A stretch of DNA of 64,000 nt from Metaphire vulgaris (taxonomy: Eukaryota > Annelida > Clitellata > Crassiclitellata > Megascolecidae). The stretch lies in assembly GCA_018105865.1 (NCBI GenBank), contig CM030845.1:14669038-14733037 (forward strand), read 5' to 3'. Shown piece by piece: positions 1-11,720 of this stretch; positions within the stretch are counted from its first letter, which is position 1; each line of letters starts with the position of its first letter. The notes below the pieces were generated by a model. It worked only from the letters and a program-made list of their open reading frames with translations. It did not search any database and was not told the DNA's origin. A program made the position numbers and the translations under genes.

Positions 1-780
1 TTACATCTCAACATCAGCTGCGATACATCTAGTCTGTGCCCTGGTGTTATCTAGGCTGGATTATTGCCTGGAGTTAAATTACAAATAGTAATGGTAATGA
101 AATGAGCGATGATAGGTCATGTTGATTCTAAGTCTATGGATTCTGGTGGAGTTAAATAAAAATGGTTAAAGAAAAATATACCGACATACACTGCAGGAAA
201 CAGCCTAAAAATGAAGAGTAAAAATTTTAACAATTCGCAAGAACAAAATTCAAATTTGTCGAGTTAATAAACAAACTGAATGGAACAAAATCTCAAGCGA
301 CTAGTCTACGTCATTGCCCTCATTCTGGTAGAAAGATGAATGGAATGATGAACGGAATCCAAAGATTATTCTTTCGTCAACGTCAAGATTGAAATGACCT
401 TAATCTACAGCTCTAACAAGGCGATCATGAAATCGTCCTAGCGCAAAATATGACCATTTGCAGCAATTACCTATCGCTTAATTGGCAAAGCCAGTTGAGG
501 CAGAGCCTCTAAGCCCTCAGACGTGTAATGTAATGCTCCAGCCAAACCGGGACGTCTTGACGGCAGAATGGCAAACTGATCCTGGGCCTGAACCCAGACG
601 GCAGAGTGGGGCTTGACCGTGGTCGACAGACTTCGGCAAATTTCGGCTGCAAAGCGAAGCTAGGCAGAGTCAACCCCCTAACAGCGAAAAAGACGCCTGT
701 ATATGCCTCTGAGGAGGCTCAATAACGAACGTATTTGACAACTAAACTATACACAATGCCAATACCAGTCTAGGCCATAA
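1..780. other. No recognisable gene or repeat
   Basis: I see no coding stretch of note, no terminal repeats and no match to the repeat families found elsewhere in the window. Bases 480-700 are moderately GC-rich with no recognisable translation. It may be ordinary intergenic DNA or a downstream CCDC6 intron. Confidence 0.4.
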
Positions 781-820
781 TCATCAAAGGAAAGGATAGG
801 TTTATTGATTTATTGACAAT

Positions 821-872
821 TTATATAGCGCAGTAGACAAGGCTAAGGCCTACAACAAGAGCGCTTAACACA
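821..872. repeat. LINE-like 3' tail hairpin
   Basis: TTATATAGCGC is followed about 30 bases later by GAGCGCTT. The same layout, TATAGCGC then a spacer then GCGCT, ends several LINE copies in this window. This is probably a lone 3' tail of a 5'-truncated LINE. The family is not identified. Confidence 0.45.
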
Positions 873-892
873 GTTCATATGCAATATTAATT

Positions 893-1896
893 CGTTGAAG
901 GGGGAATTAATTTTTACAAGACGTTACCAATTTTGGTAACTAATTTTGGGGGAAAGCGTTTGTTTGAACTGTGAACATGTACTTTTTAAACTTACTATAT
1001 TTCAGGATACAAAGATGTTGTTTGCATCATTGTTTAGCATTTTTATCGTACTTACCACCCATTCATGCCAAAAAAGAAATTTCGGGGGTTGGGCCCACCC
1101 TAGAGGCCAAAATACGACCCCTCCCAAAAAATAAGTTCAAAGGGCAATAAAAAAATTTTTTCAGTGGTGACCCCTAGGTTCAGCGAGATGTGTCTTTGGA
1201 ACAGATTAGTTCAAAAATTTTGAAGATGGGACCCAATTTGGGGGAGTTATGGTGTTTCTACACCAGGCACCCTGTTGAGAAGTGAAATTTTTTTTACTTG
1301 AAATCTGAAACACCTTACCTTGCAGGCTATATAGAAGCTACAAAGATGTGGTTTGCATCATTGTTTAGCATTTTTATTGTACTTACCATCCACCCATGCC
1401 CAAAAAGAAATTTCGGGGGTTGGGCCCACCCTAGAGGCCAAAATACGACCCCCTCCCAAAAAATACGTTCAAAGGTCAATTAAAATTTTTTTCCAGCGGT
1501 GACCCCCCTAGGTTCAGCGGCAAAGTTGTAGGTGGGTGTCTTTGGAACAGATTAGTTCAAACATTTTGAAGATGGGACCCAATTTGGGGGGGTTATGGTG
1601 TTTCTACACCAGAAACACGTTGCTCGGAGAAGTGAAATTTTTTGCGAGAATCTTGAAATCTGCAGGCTATATAGAAGCTACAAAGATGTGGTTTGCATCA
1701 TTGTTTAGCATTTTTATTGTACTTACCATCCATCTGTGCCAAAAAAGAAATCAAATCAAATCAAGAAAACGTTTTTAAACGGCAAACACCGTGGTGGAAG
1801 AGCAAAACAGTTGCGTGACGTTTTAAAACATCGGACCCCGTTCACATATGATTTCCGGGCGGCGTTTTAAGACGTCGAACCCCTGTAACGGGTTAA
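893..1896. repeat. Tandem repeat of about 330-341 bp, TTAA-ended
   Basis: The block GATGTGGTTTGCATCATTG and its surroundings recur at about 1013, 1341 and 1682, giving 2-3 units of 328-341 bp. Each unit carries the same short open frame with the residues PKRNFGGWAHPRGQN. The region ends at TTAA (1893-1896) preceded by CCCCTGTAACGGG, which resembles a piggyBac-type end. Related units lie at 10990-11720, 58580-59270 and, inverted, at 17090-17165. The short frame is probably not a gene, because stops and gaps differ between copies. Confidence 0.7.
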
Positions 1897-2505
1897 ATAA
1901 ATGTGTCTTCAAATTTCTAATGAAAAGTCCAGCTGAGACTGCTCCAGTCACATTGTCTGGAAGAGAGTTTCACAGGGCGGGATTCCCCCGCGAATGATCT
2001 TTCCCAAACTTAGGGTCTTGGACGGGGAGGGACCAACAATTGCACTCTCCGACTGGACCTAAGAACCGATCTCCTCTTGATCACAGTCGATCTTCGTACA
2101 AGCACAGTTAGATAATCAGGACAGAGTGGATCATGTAAAGCCCAAAATGTAAGCCAACAGCGCTTGTAGATAATGCGCTGTAAAACACGGAGCCAGTGGA
2201 GTCGATCTCTAAGGAAAGGAGTGACGTGGTCACCCCAGCGACAGCTGAAAATCACTTGTGCAGCCTGGTTCAGCACTGATTGTAGGCAGTTCAGTCTAGT
2301 ATCCGGAAGTCCAAGAAGCACACTGTTACAGTAATCAATTCATGTCAGTACCAGGGCCCGCACTAACTTGACAGCCGCGCTCACTGGCAGGTACTGTCGA
2401 ATTGACCTCACTCTCCGCATTTGGTAGTGGCAGGAGCGTATCAGATGGCTAACGTGCGAATCAAAGGATAGAGTCTCATCTAGGAGCACTCCCAGAAGGT
2501 TAATC
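1897..2505 (-). pseudogene. L2/CR1-type LINE, RT C-terminal fragment
   Basis: Read on the minus strand, the translation runs through LGVLLDETLSFDSHV, IDYCNSVLLGLPDTRLN and LHWLRVLQRIIYK to NSLPDNVTGAV and FIRNLKTHLFN at the 3' end. These are typical C-terminal blocks of CR1/L2 reverse transcriptases. A stop sits just before IDYCNS and the frame shifts near the end, so it is dead. The endonuclease and the catalytic RT part are missing (5' truncation). Confidence 0.8.
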
Positions 2506-3200
2506 CACATAACGTAGTAACCATTGCTAACGGACTACTTAAACACATTGTTTATCCAGATAATGTGGAAGACAGATGGTTTATGACATCAGGTCTCCAT
2601 TAAATCATCAGGACTTCAACAGCGTTATAAAAACAAAAAATGAGAGAATGTGGTAGACGTAGTCGTCTACTAAAATTTTTGCCACATTACTCTATTTATT
2701 GTCGGATTTCCACATCTGTCTTTGTGTGTGTGTGTGTGTGAGTGTTCCAATACTTGCAAATCACATATAAATCAATAGTGTTTCCCGATGAAAGATAGAA
2801 TTGTATGCGCATCAAATTAATTATCCAAATGATTTACTTGTAGCCTGTTTCTAGATTTAGTCTTAATTGAATTCATTAGGCTAAAGCCGCATTCGCATTC
2901 TGCATTTGATGCGTGGACTAATGGGCATCCGGAGGGAAATGCTGGAGGGTATTTGAACCCATGAGAAAATTGTGAAGTTATGAAAAAAACAAAATTACTA
3001 AAAAGTAACCTATAGTACTAAGTTAAAGTATGAATTTATATAAGAATCCGATGAACTTGCACCCCCAGGAAAATTTTTTCATATCTTTCGTCAAAAGACC
3101 CTGTTTTACACTCCCCTGGAAAAATTTCTGTAGATGCCCATGCTTGGAATGTACCACACATTTCCAGCAGAATCGACAGCTCATTCATGTCTTCATCCTT
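2506..3200. other. No gene seen; short (TG)n run
   Basis: AT-rich sequence with a (TG)n run near 2721-2739. A segment at 3118-3150 (AAAAATTTCTGTAGATGCCC) resembles one at 46630-46655, so it is probably a dispersed repeat end. No exon or ORF can be supported. Confidence 0.4.
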
Positions 3201-3204
3201 CATG

Positions 3205-3790
3205 GGATAGTAAGTAAAGTAAAGTAAAATCTTGTGGATTTCTATAGCGCCTTGAAAAGCAGCACAACAGTAGCTGCTTATTCTTAGGCGCTCAGCCTCT
3301 CTTAAAATAGCTATGGGGAGGTATGTGATCAGCCAGGCAATAGTCAACGTCCAAAGGGCAGTGAGGCTAGGTTGTTACAGCTATGGAGGATATGATTTTA
3401 GAAAAAGGAATGATTTAAGCTTAGACCTGAAGACTTGAGGAGATAATGTGGGAATGATAGGAAATGAGGAATCAGATTTTATTGTTTGAAAGTGTCCAAG
3501 ACTGCGGAGGGAAGCTGGGATCGAGTTCCAAAGTTCAGGTGAGGCGTATGAGAAGGCACGGTTGCAAATTTTCAGGGATGACTGATTGAGTGGGCGTGAC
3601 AGAGTGAGGTAAGATGATGAACGTGTGGGTCGAGGAGGCTGAGGGGTTAATAGTGATCTAAGGTAGACAGGTTTTGATGACTGAAGTGAGCTATGTGTAA
3701 GTGTTATTATCTTATATTGGATACGTTCAGTTATTTTAAGCCAATGTAATGATTTTAGTATGGGTGAAATATGTCATAGGTCATGACGTC
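3205..3790 (-). mobile_element. L2-type LINE 3' end (family A)
   Basis: This is the 3' end of a LINE family present several times in the window (also 6195-7284, 24125-24290, 29965-31850 split, and a diverged copy at 48440-49640). On the minus strand it reads ISPILKSLHWLKITERIQYK, then TRSSSYLTLSRPLNQSS and WNSIPASLRSLGHF. It ends in the tail with TATAGCGCC...GGCGCTCAG next to AGTAAAGTAAAGTAAA. It is 5'-truncated and carries no RT catalytic site. Confidence 0.8.
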
Positions 3791-4250
3791 AGTGAAAGTT
3801 TGAATTGATCCAGTTATCACCTTTTCTGTAATCAGAAATTTGAATTCATCATAATGTTGACCTATCTTTGAGATAACACTTTCTTGACAATTTGCACTTG
3901 AAAACCTTTCTATGAGTTTGTTCAAACTGTCTTTGCCAAATTCAAAACTTGAATCCTTTGCAGTGGCACAATGTTTGCCAATCCATTAATTCATCATCTG
4001 GAAATTTGTTCTCACGGTGGCTACATAACGGTTCAACAAATCTAAGAATTGCAGCCTTGTCGACATCACGGTTAATTGAATTAAGAACTTCCTTCACTGT
4101 GTCACTACAATGAACTGTTTTCCAAGATACTGCAATCTTAGTTTACATATTTTGGCCTTTACAAACTGAAAAGCTTCAATAGCGGGCCTGGGAGACTGTG
4201 CGGAGGTTTGCGGTCAGTGCGCGAGGGTTTTCAGCAGCTGCGCGACCGCG
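3791..4250. other. No feature identified
   Basis: AT-rich sequence without a recognisable frame or repeat ends. The last 60 bases are richer in CG (GCGCGAGGG, GCGACCGCGC). Confidence 0.35.
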
Positions 4251-4254
4251 CAGC

Positions 4255-4317
4255 TTAGAGGGAACATTGCGATACAGTGATGGCATCAAAAATTTTAATG
4301 GACGGTAAAGGGGTTAA
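4255..4317. mobile_element. piggyBac right-end fragment
   Basis: The end GGTAAAGGGG followed by TTAA (4314-4317), preceded by ACAGTGA and AAAATTTTAATGG, parallels the right end of the piggyBac element at 10107-10809 (CGGCGCTAAAGGGG then TTAA). Only the end is recognisable and no left partner was found. Confidence 0.45.
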
Positions 4318-4389
4318 TAAAAAAGCTGCATTGTGGCAAAAACCAAAAGATTCAAAAGCAAATTAACAATGTGCATGGTATAAAGACTA

Positions 4390-4745
4390 ATATAAAATCA
4401 CAAATGAAGAACTATACAGGAGAATTCAGCCCAAACAAACCATGCTGGAAAGAGTAAAACAAAGGAAACTCCAACTTTTTAGGACACATATGCAGAATGA
4501 AAGGCAGAAAGATCAAAGCTCTAATGTTTGGAATAATGGAGGGTGCCAATAAGAGGGGAGACCACACAAGGAATGGTGTGATGATATTGAAGAATGGTGT
4601 GGAAGCAGTTTACAGGATCTTAGTCAAAAAACCAGGAAAGAATGGCAGAAAACTGTGGAGATGGCATTATACACCAACGGGCGATGAGCCCACGGTTAAT
4701 GATGATGATGATGGTATAAAGGATAAAGGATTAGGCTCATTACTG
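4390..4745 (+). pseudogene. LINE RT C-terminal fragment with (GAT)n tail
   Basis: The plus strand reads QRKLQLF, a shifted GHICRMK, then KALMFGIMEGANKRG and NGVEAVYRIL. This is the C-terminal end of a non-LTR retrotransposon protein of the type that usually ends in GRPxxxW plus a short helix. It is followed by ATGATGATGATGG, the usual GAT-repeat 3' terminus. At least one frameshift is present. Everything upstream is missing. Confidence 0.7.
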
Positions 4746-5149
4746 TAATCAGCAAGTCTTATTGCAATCACTTGCATATGCATTGCATAATTCTATGATT
4801 GACCAAAAATGTCTCTGGCTGGGCTGGCTCTGGCAAAAAATTTCAGGCCCTGCTTCAGTTCACAACCTGGCGCTGTGTATACTGTAAAGTTTTGAAATTT
4901 GTACAAGCAAAGACAAGGAGACAAAGAAGACTACACAGGAGCAAACCTACTACCAGACAAAGAATGAGATTACACAGCAAGACCATAATGTGAATGAATG
5001 GCTGAGTGGAACAAAGTGGTCATTCTCACACATGGCAGACCCTACTGAACCACTCTAAACTTTGTCATTATTATTATTTTTTAAAATATTATTATTATGT
5101 GTTGAAGGCAATTGTATTTGTTCTTTCCCCAAGCCTTTTCAGTTACGAG

Positions 5150-5450
5150 TCTCAGTATCAAGATTTATTGTGTTGTGATTCTGTCCTTTTGAAATCCTGC
5201 CTGTTCTTCTCCAAGGTATGGTTCGATGCTGGCCTTTGTCACTCGAGTAATATTTTTGCCACGTGGTTTATGAGAGATAAGGGTCTGTTGTTGAAGCATT
5301 CCTTCGGGTCTCCTTTCTTCGCTATTGTTATTATCAATTATATTCAATTATCATTATTCTGGGACTGTCTCTTCCTCCGAGCTGTCTCTAATGATCTGGT
5401 ATATCTGGTATTTCTGAACAATATTTTACACCAATAAAAAGAATTCACAC
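5150..5450 (-). pseudogene. LINE RT fragment (fingers/palm)
   Basis: On the minus strand the residues IEPYLGEEQAGFQKDRITTQ match the conserved RT block 'GxxQAGFRxxRxTxDQ' of L1/RTE-like elements, preceded by a degraded LISHxxxKxxxR block. No catalytic YADD is present. The opposite-strand 143-codon frame (5006-5437), rich in Y, F and L, is a shadow of AT-rich DNA. Confidence 0.6.
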
Positions 5451-5603
5451 AGATATCACCAAAACAAACCATTAATACCAGTGTTGAGTACCTAAAAAGC
5501 AATTATTATAGTGAAAGCAAAAGTCATATATGATTCTCATTTAGAGAAGAAAATTTCAAAAATATTTATCAACTTAAAGCAAAATATTTAAACATAACCA
5601 AAC

Positions 5604-5753
5604 CTGGAATAGCTTGCGTGAAAGATCATTGGTTAAAAATTCTTCCTCTTGCTCATAATTGCGAGCCAATTGCTCTTTCTCATTCTTTAGTGCCTGAATC
5701 TTTTTCAAAAGGGTGTTGCTGATATATTCTTCTTGTTGTTCTGCCATCAGTTG
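5604..5753 (-). CDS. CCDC6: CCDC6 exon 2 (coiled-coil domain protein 6)
   Basis: This 150-bp minus-strand exon encodes 50 residues, beginning [20 protein letters not shown] and ending [15 protein letters not shown]. It aligns along its whole length with the second coding exon of animal CCDC6 (recalled human motif: [19 protein letters not shown]). The acceptor is GTGACAG before CAACTG and the donor is CCAG followed by GTTTGG. Both boundaries are phase 0, matching the phase-0 donor of exon 1 at 29588. CCDC6 is a long coiled-coil, mainly cytosolic/nuclear adaptor linked in mammals to DNA-damage signalling. This exon supplies the first long heptad block. No stop or frameshift is seen, unlike everything around it, which argues for selection. 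Exon 3 (the next coiled-coil repeats) is not in the window and must lie left of base 1. Confidence 0.93.
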
Positions 5754-6194
5754 CTGTCACCAATTATAAAAAAGTAGTTTTCATCATGGGCCCTGTTATG
5801 CTTCTTATAAAACTGCCACAAACACTAAGTCTTAAACAAATTATGTCATAAACATTCTGGTCCTTAAAAAAACAGGACTTTTAACCACAGAACCTTTCAT
5901 TTACTGACAATTCAATGAATTCAATTATTATTATCAAATTCAAGTACCGGTAATCATTCAATCTCCAGTTCCTTTCAAACCCTATTGAGAAATTTATCTA
6001 CCATAAATTAATGCCATTCCCAGAAAATATCAACTTATTGCCCTCTAAAAACTTTCGTTTTAGGTGCAATCACCCCTCCAAGACAGTTCTTATATCACTG
6101 CTATTCAACACAGACCAAGCAATGGAATGATCTGTGTTCACTAAGATGTTGCCCTTGGTGCACCATCTGCATTTTACACCGTAAACCATGAAAT

Positions 6195-7284
6195 AAGTAA
6201 GTAAGTAAAATCTTGTGGATTTCTATAGCGCCTTGGAAAGCAACACAACAGTAGCTGCTTATTCTTAGGCGCTCAGCCTCTCTTTAATTAGCTATCGAAA
6301 AGATATATGATCAGCCAGGCAATAGTCAACATCCGAAGGGCAGTAGGCTAGGTTGTTACAGCTATGGAGGAAATGATTTCAGAAAAAGGAAGGATTTAAG
6401 CTTAAACCTGAAGACTTGAGGAGACAATGCAGGAATTATAGGAAATGAGGATTCAGATTTTATTGTTTGAAAGTGTCCAAGTCTGCGGAGGGAAGCTGGG
6501 ATCGAGTACCAAAGTTCAGGTGAGGCGTATGAGAAGGAACGGTTGCAAATTTTCAGGGATGGCTGATTCAGTGGGTGTGACAGAGTGAGGTAAGATGAGG
6601 AATGTGTGGGTCGAGGAGGCTTAGGGGTTAATAGTGATCTAAGGTAGACAGATTTTGATAACTGAAGTGAGCAATATGTAAGTGTTATTATCTTATATTG
6701 GATACGTTCAGTTATTTAAAGCCAATGTCATGATTTTAGTATGGGTGAAATATGGAAGAATGTAGGTGACTTAGTAACAGCGCGAGCTTTTGCATTTTGT
6801 ATTGATTGCAATTTGTTGATGGAGGCTTTGGGAAGGTTATAGTAGAGGGAGTTACAGTAATCTAATTTGGAGTGGACTATTGAGGTAGGCAGTTTTGATA
6901 TCAAGGCAAGGACGTAGGCGACGAAGGTCATGAATATGAACATAGCAGGTTTTTGAAAGTTGGGAGATTTGTGATTCAAAGTTTAGAAAAGCATCAAATT
7001 TGAATCCAAGATTTCTTGCAGTTGGAACAGGGATTATTGTGGTGTCAGAGCCAAAATTAGCATAAGATTAACAATTTTTGAGTTGTTGAGGTAGTCCAAT
7101 TAAAAGAAACTCTGTCTTAGATGGGTTGAGAGCGAGGAGATTAGATGACATCCATGCAGAGATTGATGAGAATGCAGATTCAAGCTCAATAATAGATGCA
7201 TTAAATGAAAGAGGTGAGAACGAAAGGAATAGCTGAGTGTCATCGGCATAGAGTTGGTGATTGAAATTGAGGGAATTAATTAAT
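6195..7284 (-). pseudogene. L2-type LINE (family A), RT with YADD
   Basis: Minus-strand copy reaching further 5' than the one at 3205. It keeps LYADDTQLFLSF (the RT catalytic motif C) near 7235-7265. Downstream are SAWMSSNLLALNPSKTEFLLIG, SKLDYCNSLYYNLPKASINK and SPILKSLHWL, then the family A tail with TATAGCGCC next to AAGTAAGTAAG. Stops and shifts separate these blocks. The 5' side stops at about 7284, where a mariner begins. Confidence 0.82.
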
Positions 7285-9987
7285 ATCTGATATCTTTAGT
7301 GTTTGCTGAAATATGGCCAAAAAACTAAAGAGACCCACATTTTGAAATTGACATTGGAATATTATGTCATAATAAAGTGATAAAAACATTTTAAAAAGTT
7401 TTTTGGCCCTGAACGTAAAGAGGGTTTCAGATGATTTGTTGCGGGAGCAGGTGCTCAAAATGCCCATGCACCCTTAGCCTTCACACATGCCGACAAGCGC
7501 TTCTTCACTGACAATATCGACTTCTTGATCTGGTCTTCAGGCAAACTCTCCCAGATATTCTTCAGCACAGTCTTCAACTCCATGATGTTCTGTGGCTTTG
7601 GCTGATACTTTTGATATCTGTCGAGTATGATTCCCCAGACGTGGAAGTCAAGTGGATTTATATCTGGGATCGAGTTGGGTGGCCAGTCATCTTTCTTGAT
7701 GAAATCTGGACAATGTTGCTAAAAAAAATCCTGGGTCCTGAGAGCAGAGTGTGCAGGTGTTCCGTCTTGCTGGAATATGAAATCTTCTCCAAGCATATCA
7801 TGACATTCCTGCAGCCAATCATAATGCTGCTGTGTTTATCTGTTGACGTAAGTAATATATATATATATTATACAACGACAAGATTATCGTGACATAATGT
7901 CTAACGACTGCAAGGGCACGTAACAATAACAATATTAAACAGTAATGAATTGTACAGAGAGGTGGTCACACTACATCATAGCATCTAATAAATAGCTCGG
8001 TTTTGAGGCGCTTCTTGAATGTCTCCAGCGTCGTTGATGACCTCACGTGAGGCGGAAGTCCATTCCAGACGCGAGCAGCAGCGACGGAAAAAGCACGCCA
8101 CCGATCGTTGAGCGCCCGTGCTCGAGGCACGAGAACGTCAGTCGTGGGCGCCGGCGCAGGTGGCATCGAGTTTTGACGTCAGACACGCCGCCGGCGTTTG
8201 CCAGGTGCGACGGCGCCAATCCATGGAGACATTTAAATGCCAACGTAGCGAGTTTGAAATCTATCCTCTCGGAAAACGGCCAGTGTAACTCACGTAGAAG
8301 AGGGTCACGTGATCGTATTTCCGAGCTGCAAAAATCAAACGGGCAGCTGCGTTTAGGACTGACTGCAGTTTTGCAATCAAGTGCCTGGAGACGCCAGCAA
8401 GCGTCCGAGTTGCCGTAGTCTAGCCGACTGAGCACCAATGCAACAACGAGTGATTGCATCACCGATGGTGTAACGGACCTCACGTATGCTGCGTGGTTGC
8501 CTTAGGACTGCGAAGCAACTCGACACAATTCTTGTGACATGCGACCGCATCGACAGGTCGGCGTCAATGTAGATGCCTAGGTCACGGACAAAAGCGGACG
8601 GCATGATGACCTCCTGCCAACGCCGTATTCCAGTCACAGGAATCTGGTGCTGGCGCCGGGCAGACGAAAGCACCACAATGCCTCAGTCTTTGCTGAGTTG
8701 AGTTTTAACCTGTTGGATTGCATCCATGCACCGGCGTCGTCAACACATTCAGATATATCGCTTTGTAGCTGGGCAGTCTCTGACGGCTTACAGGTGCCAT
8801 AGATTTGCGTATCATCAGCATACAAGTGTGGTTGAAGTTGGCGTCTCTGGATCAGCCCCTGCAATTCTGCAGTATATAACAGAAAAAGGATCGCCCGAGG
8901 ACCGATCCCTGTGGAACTCCACATACAGTCAGCGTTGAGGAAGACTTGGAGGAGCTGCATCGTACATATTGAGTGCGGTCCTTGAGGTGCGGTGAAAACC
9001 AGCACAAAACAGTGTCATCAATCCCATAGGTCGTCTGCATGCGTCGCAGCAGAATGCGTGATCAACAGTGTCAAATGCAGCTGACAGGTCGAGCATCGTC
9101 AGCAGAGCGAGATTACCTGTGTCGTCGACAGCAAGCAGAATGTCCGATAGTACCTTGAGGACAGCTGTCTCCGTGGAGTGATGTTGACGGTATGCAGATT
9201 GCAATGTTGGCAGTAGCCCTGATGATGACAGATATTCAATCAGCTGTTTCGCTACTAGTCGTTCAAGCAGCTTTGACAATACCGACAGGTTGGAGATTGG
9301 TCGATATGACTTCGCATCAGCTGAATCAAGATTTGCCTTCTTTAGCAATGGTGTTATGGAGGCAGCTTTGAAAGCGCTCGGAACCAATCCAGAGGTGAGC
9401 GACTTGTTGAATAGGTCAACCAAAAACGGCGCTAGAACGTCGACATTTTCCTTCAGTAGCCGCGTTGGTATTGGATCCATTGAGCACTGCTTGTCTGGCA
9501 GTGCGCGAACTATTTTAGTGACGTCGTCAACGGTGAGTGTCTTAAACTGTTCAAAATGACAAGTGGATGGCGCTGATGAGAACGACGGAGGTTGGGCCCC
9601 AGCAGTTTCTGCTTGGACGGCAGCAACTTTGTCGTTGAAAAACGCATGTAGCTCGTTCGCTCCGATGGCATCAGACGCAGGAGTTATACCGCGACCAAGA
9701 AGAGCGTAACCATTGACCTTGTCTGGCGCGATGTCAACGACGCAATTTTAGACTTAAAAACGATACAAATTACTATGACGTTATCTTCTGTTTGTCAATT
9801 TTAAAATTTGGGTATCTTTAGTTTTTTGGCCATATTTTAGCAAACTCTGAAGCTATCAGCATGAAATTTGGCAATTGCATTAAAAATATTCCCAGGTATA
9901 TGGCCTATAAATTTCATTGAAATTGCTATACAAGCAGCCAAGATATTAAATATCATAAAGGGGTGCCCTTTTCACTTTTACACCCTG
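7285..9987 (-). mobile_element. DD37D mariner, copy 1, split by a LINE
   Basis: Minus-strand Tc1/mariner element. The outer terminal repeat ends at 9987 as CACCCTG followed by TA. The left part (7285-7860) encodes the transposase C-terminus: QQDGTPAHSALRTQ, SIPDINPLDFHVWGI and QNIMELKTVLKNIWESLP. The sequence between 7862 and about 9706 is a later LINE insertion. The mariner resumes at 9707 (ACCATTGACCTTGTCTGG) and continues into the long inverted repeat of about 200 bp. The other terminal repeat is truncated at 7285. A stop and frameshifts make it inactive. Confidence 0.82.
7862..9706 (-). pseudogene. L2/CR1-type LINE RT, frameshifted
   Basis: The minus-strand copy covers most of an RT. In order it shows LPDKQCSMDPIPTRLLKEN, NLALLTMLDLSAAFDTVDHA (motif A with D), YGIDDTVLCWF, GVPQGSVLG (motif B), LQPHLYADDTQIYG (motif C), MQSNRLKLNSAKTE, VRDLGIYIDADLSMRSHV and ERIDFKLATLAFKCLHGLAP, ending at FKKRLKTELFIRCYDVV. 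The order is correct but at least five frameshifts or stops separate the blocks, so it is dead. It inserted into the mariner at GTAAGTAA/GTAACC. Its sequence is more GC-rich than its surroundings. The endonuclease is absent. Confidence 0.88.
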
Positions 9988-10106
9988 TACACAATTTTGA
10001 TATTACTATTTCCTTTAGCAATGTCTCCACAAAAATGTACCCAACTATTTTTTCATTACTCATCATCATTATAGATGTAGGCCTTTTTCTTTTCCTTGAT
10101 TTTTAA

Positions 10107-10809
10107 CCTCTTTAGCGCTTGCCCCGAGTCCAGCACGTCAAACATGGCGCCGCCTTATATGATAGCCCCGAGCTCAGTTCGTCATGAACTTCAGACACCC
10201 GTATCTACGCGATAGCCCCGAGCTGAGTTCGTCAAAAGCGATTTATACATTCATTGACATATACTGCTTCGGATGGCAAGCGGGGACCAACTCATTTCTA
10301 AAAGTAGAATTTTCGTTGAGGCTGGAAGTGGTGAGGGGGTCGTTGTTGTTGAGAAGATGGCGGCAGTTCTGCCGATATATTCCACCCACTGAGGCAAAGG
10401 AAGCACCGACAAGGCGCTGCAAAGTGTGCTGCTCTCACAAGGGCAGGGATGGGAAACCAGTAAGGAAAGAGACCAGAACTTGGTGTGAGGATTGTGCTGT
10501 GCCTTTGTGCCAAATCCCCTGCTTCGAGCTCTACCACACCCGGACGAACTACTGACCGAGCCTCGTACTTCGACACTAAACGGTCCTTTTCAGGGCCACC
10601 CATGTTATACGAAGAAAAATGCGTGTGTTTCAGCTTCACTCTGGTATATTTTAGCTACTTTTAACAATAACTTCACTTACTTATGCTTAGTTTTGCTTAT
10701 TTTCACATTATTCTCAATCCAGATGGCAAATGTCAAAAATCCGGATTTTCGCAAAATTAATTTGACACCATGGGGACAGTGAGCAAAATTTTATTCGGCG
10801 CTAAAGGGG
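10107..10809 (+). mobile_element. Internally deleted piggyBac element
   Basis: The element is bounded by TTAA on both sides (10103-10106 and 10810-10813). Its ends are inverted: CCTCTTTAGCGC on the left and, reversed, CCCCTTTAGCGC on the right. A subterminal direct repeat, GATAGCCCCGAGCT-AGTTCGTCA, occurs twice (about 10160 and 10211). Only the extreme C-terminus of the transposase is kept, in an open frame to 10555: the cysteine-rich domain RRCKVCCSHKGRDG, WCEDCAVPLCQIPC and FELYHTRTNY. The catalytic domain is deleted, so this is a non-autonomous derivative. Confidence 0.85.
10582..10597 (+). promoter_or_regulatory. Histone-type mRNA 3' stem-loop in piggyBac
   Basis: GGTCCTTTTCAGGGCC folds into a 6-bp stem (one G-U pair) with a TTTC loop, 26 bases after the piggyBac stop codon. 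It is followed directly by ACCCA and, 13 bases on, by GAAGAAAAA. The metazoan histone mRNA end is GGCYYUUYUNARRGCC-ACCCA plus a purine-rich downstream element, so 15 of 16 stem-loop positions and the whole ACCCA flank agree. Confidence 0.7.
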
Positions 10810-10989
10810 TTAATCTAATTATGCTGTAGAATTTTGATGTTAACTTGATACACTGTTATTCAAAAACAGGATTGTTCATTGAATAACTAATTGTATATGA
10901 GTGTATTTGCATATGCTATGGGTCTATGATTTTAACTTTATCTTTCACTGTTTAATAGACAAGATCAAAAGAATGTCTATTCTATGGTC

Positions 10990-11720
10990 CTTAACCCTTC
11001 TGCCGGGGATTAAATTTTTAGACACTGTAACTGTACCGGGGAATTAATTTTTAAAAAAACGTTATTCCAAAATGATAACTGTAATTTTTTTGAATTTGCG
11101 ATATCTCAGGCTATATAAGAGCTAAGAAGATGAAGTATACGTCATATGTTTAGCCTTTTACTCCTCTTTCTAACCATCCGAAGAACAAAGAAATTTCGGG
11201 GTAGAGTCCACTCTACAGGCAAAAATAGCACCCCCGCCCCCCAAAATGTTCAAAGCTCCGTAGCGAAAATTTTTCAGTGGTGACCCCCATCGGATGAGCG
11301 ACAAAGCTGTAGGTGAATGTCAGTGGAACAAAATTAACCAAAAACTTTAAAAATCAGTCAACATTTGGTGAAGATACATCAAGTCTAACCTGGACACCTG
11401 TGTCGACACCTAAGTATTGGTTACGAATTTTGAGAAAATTGTGTAATGTTTTTGAATTTGCGATATCTCAAACTATATAAGAGCTAAGAAGATGAGATAT
11501 ATGCCATTGTTTAGCCTTTTTACTCCTCTTTCTAACCATCTGTGCAAAACAAAGAAATTTGAGGGTCGGGTCCACTCTACGGCCTAAAATAGCACCCTAG
11601 CACCCCCACCCCCTCTCCAAAAAAATTTTCAAATCTCCGTAGCGAAAATTTTTCAGCGGTAACCCCAATCGGGTTAGCGGCAAACTTGTAGGGGGTTCCT
11701 TTAGGTGTTTCTGTTTACTA
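10990..11720. repeat. Tandem repeat of about 360 bp, related to 893-1896
   Basis: The block TTTGAATTTGCGATATCTCA recurs at about 11090 and 11450, a period near 360 bp. Each unit continues with a CTATATAAGAGCTAAGAAGATGA block and a GTCCACTCTAC block, parallel to the 893-1896 units (GGCTATATAGAAGCTACAAAG and GGGCCCACCCTA). It starts after TTAACCCTTCTGCCGGGG. It looks like a diverged branch of the same tandem family. Confidence 0.65.

Noticed and set aside
946..1778. Repeated small frames (NFGGWAHPRGQN)
   Set aside because: They recur only because the DNA is a tandem repeat. Lengths, starts and stops differ between units and nothing suggests translation.
5006..5437. 143-codon plus-strand frame
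   Set aside because: Low-complexity Y/F/L-rich composition in AT-rich DNA. The minus strand at the same place carries recognisable RT residues.
1..5600. Further CCDC6 exons to the left of exon 2
   Set aside because: I read the minus strand for the next coiled-coil blocks (EQEQEFQVNKL-like) and found none; only LINE and tandem-repeat sequence is present.
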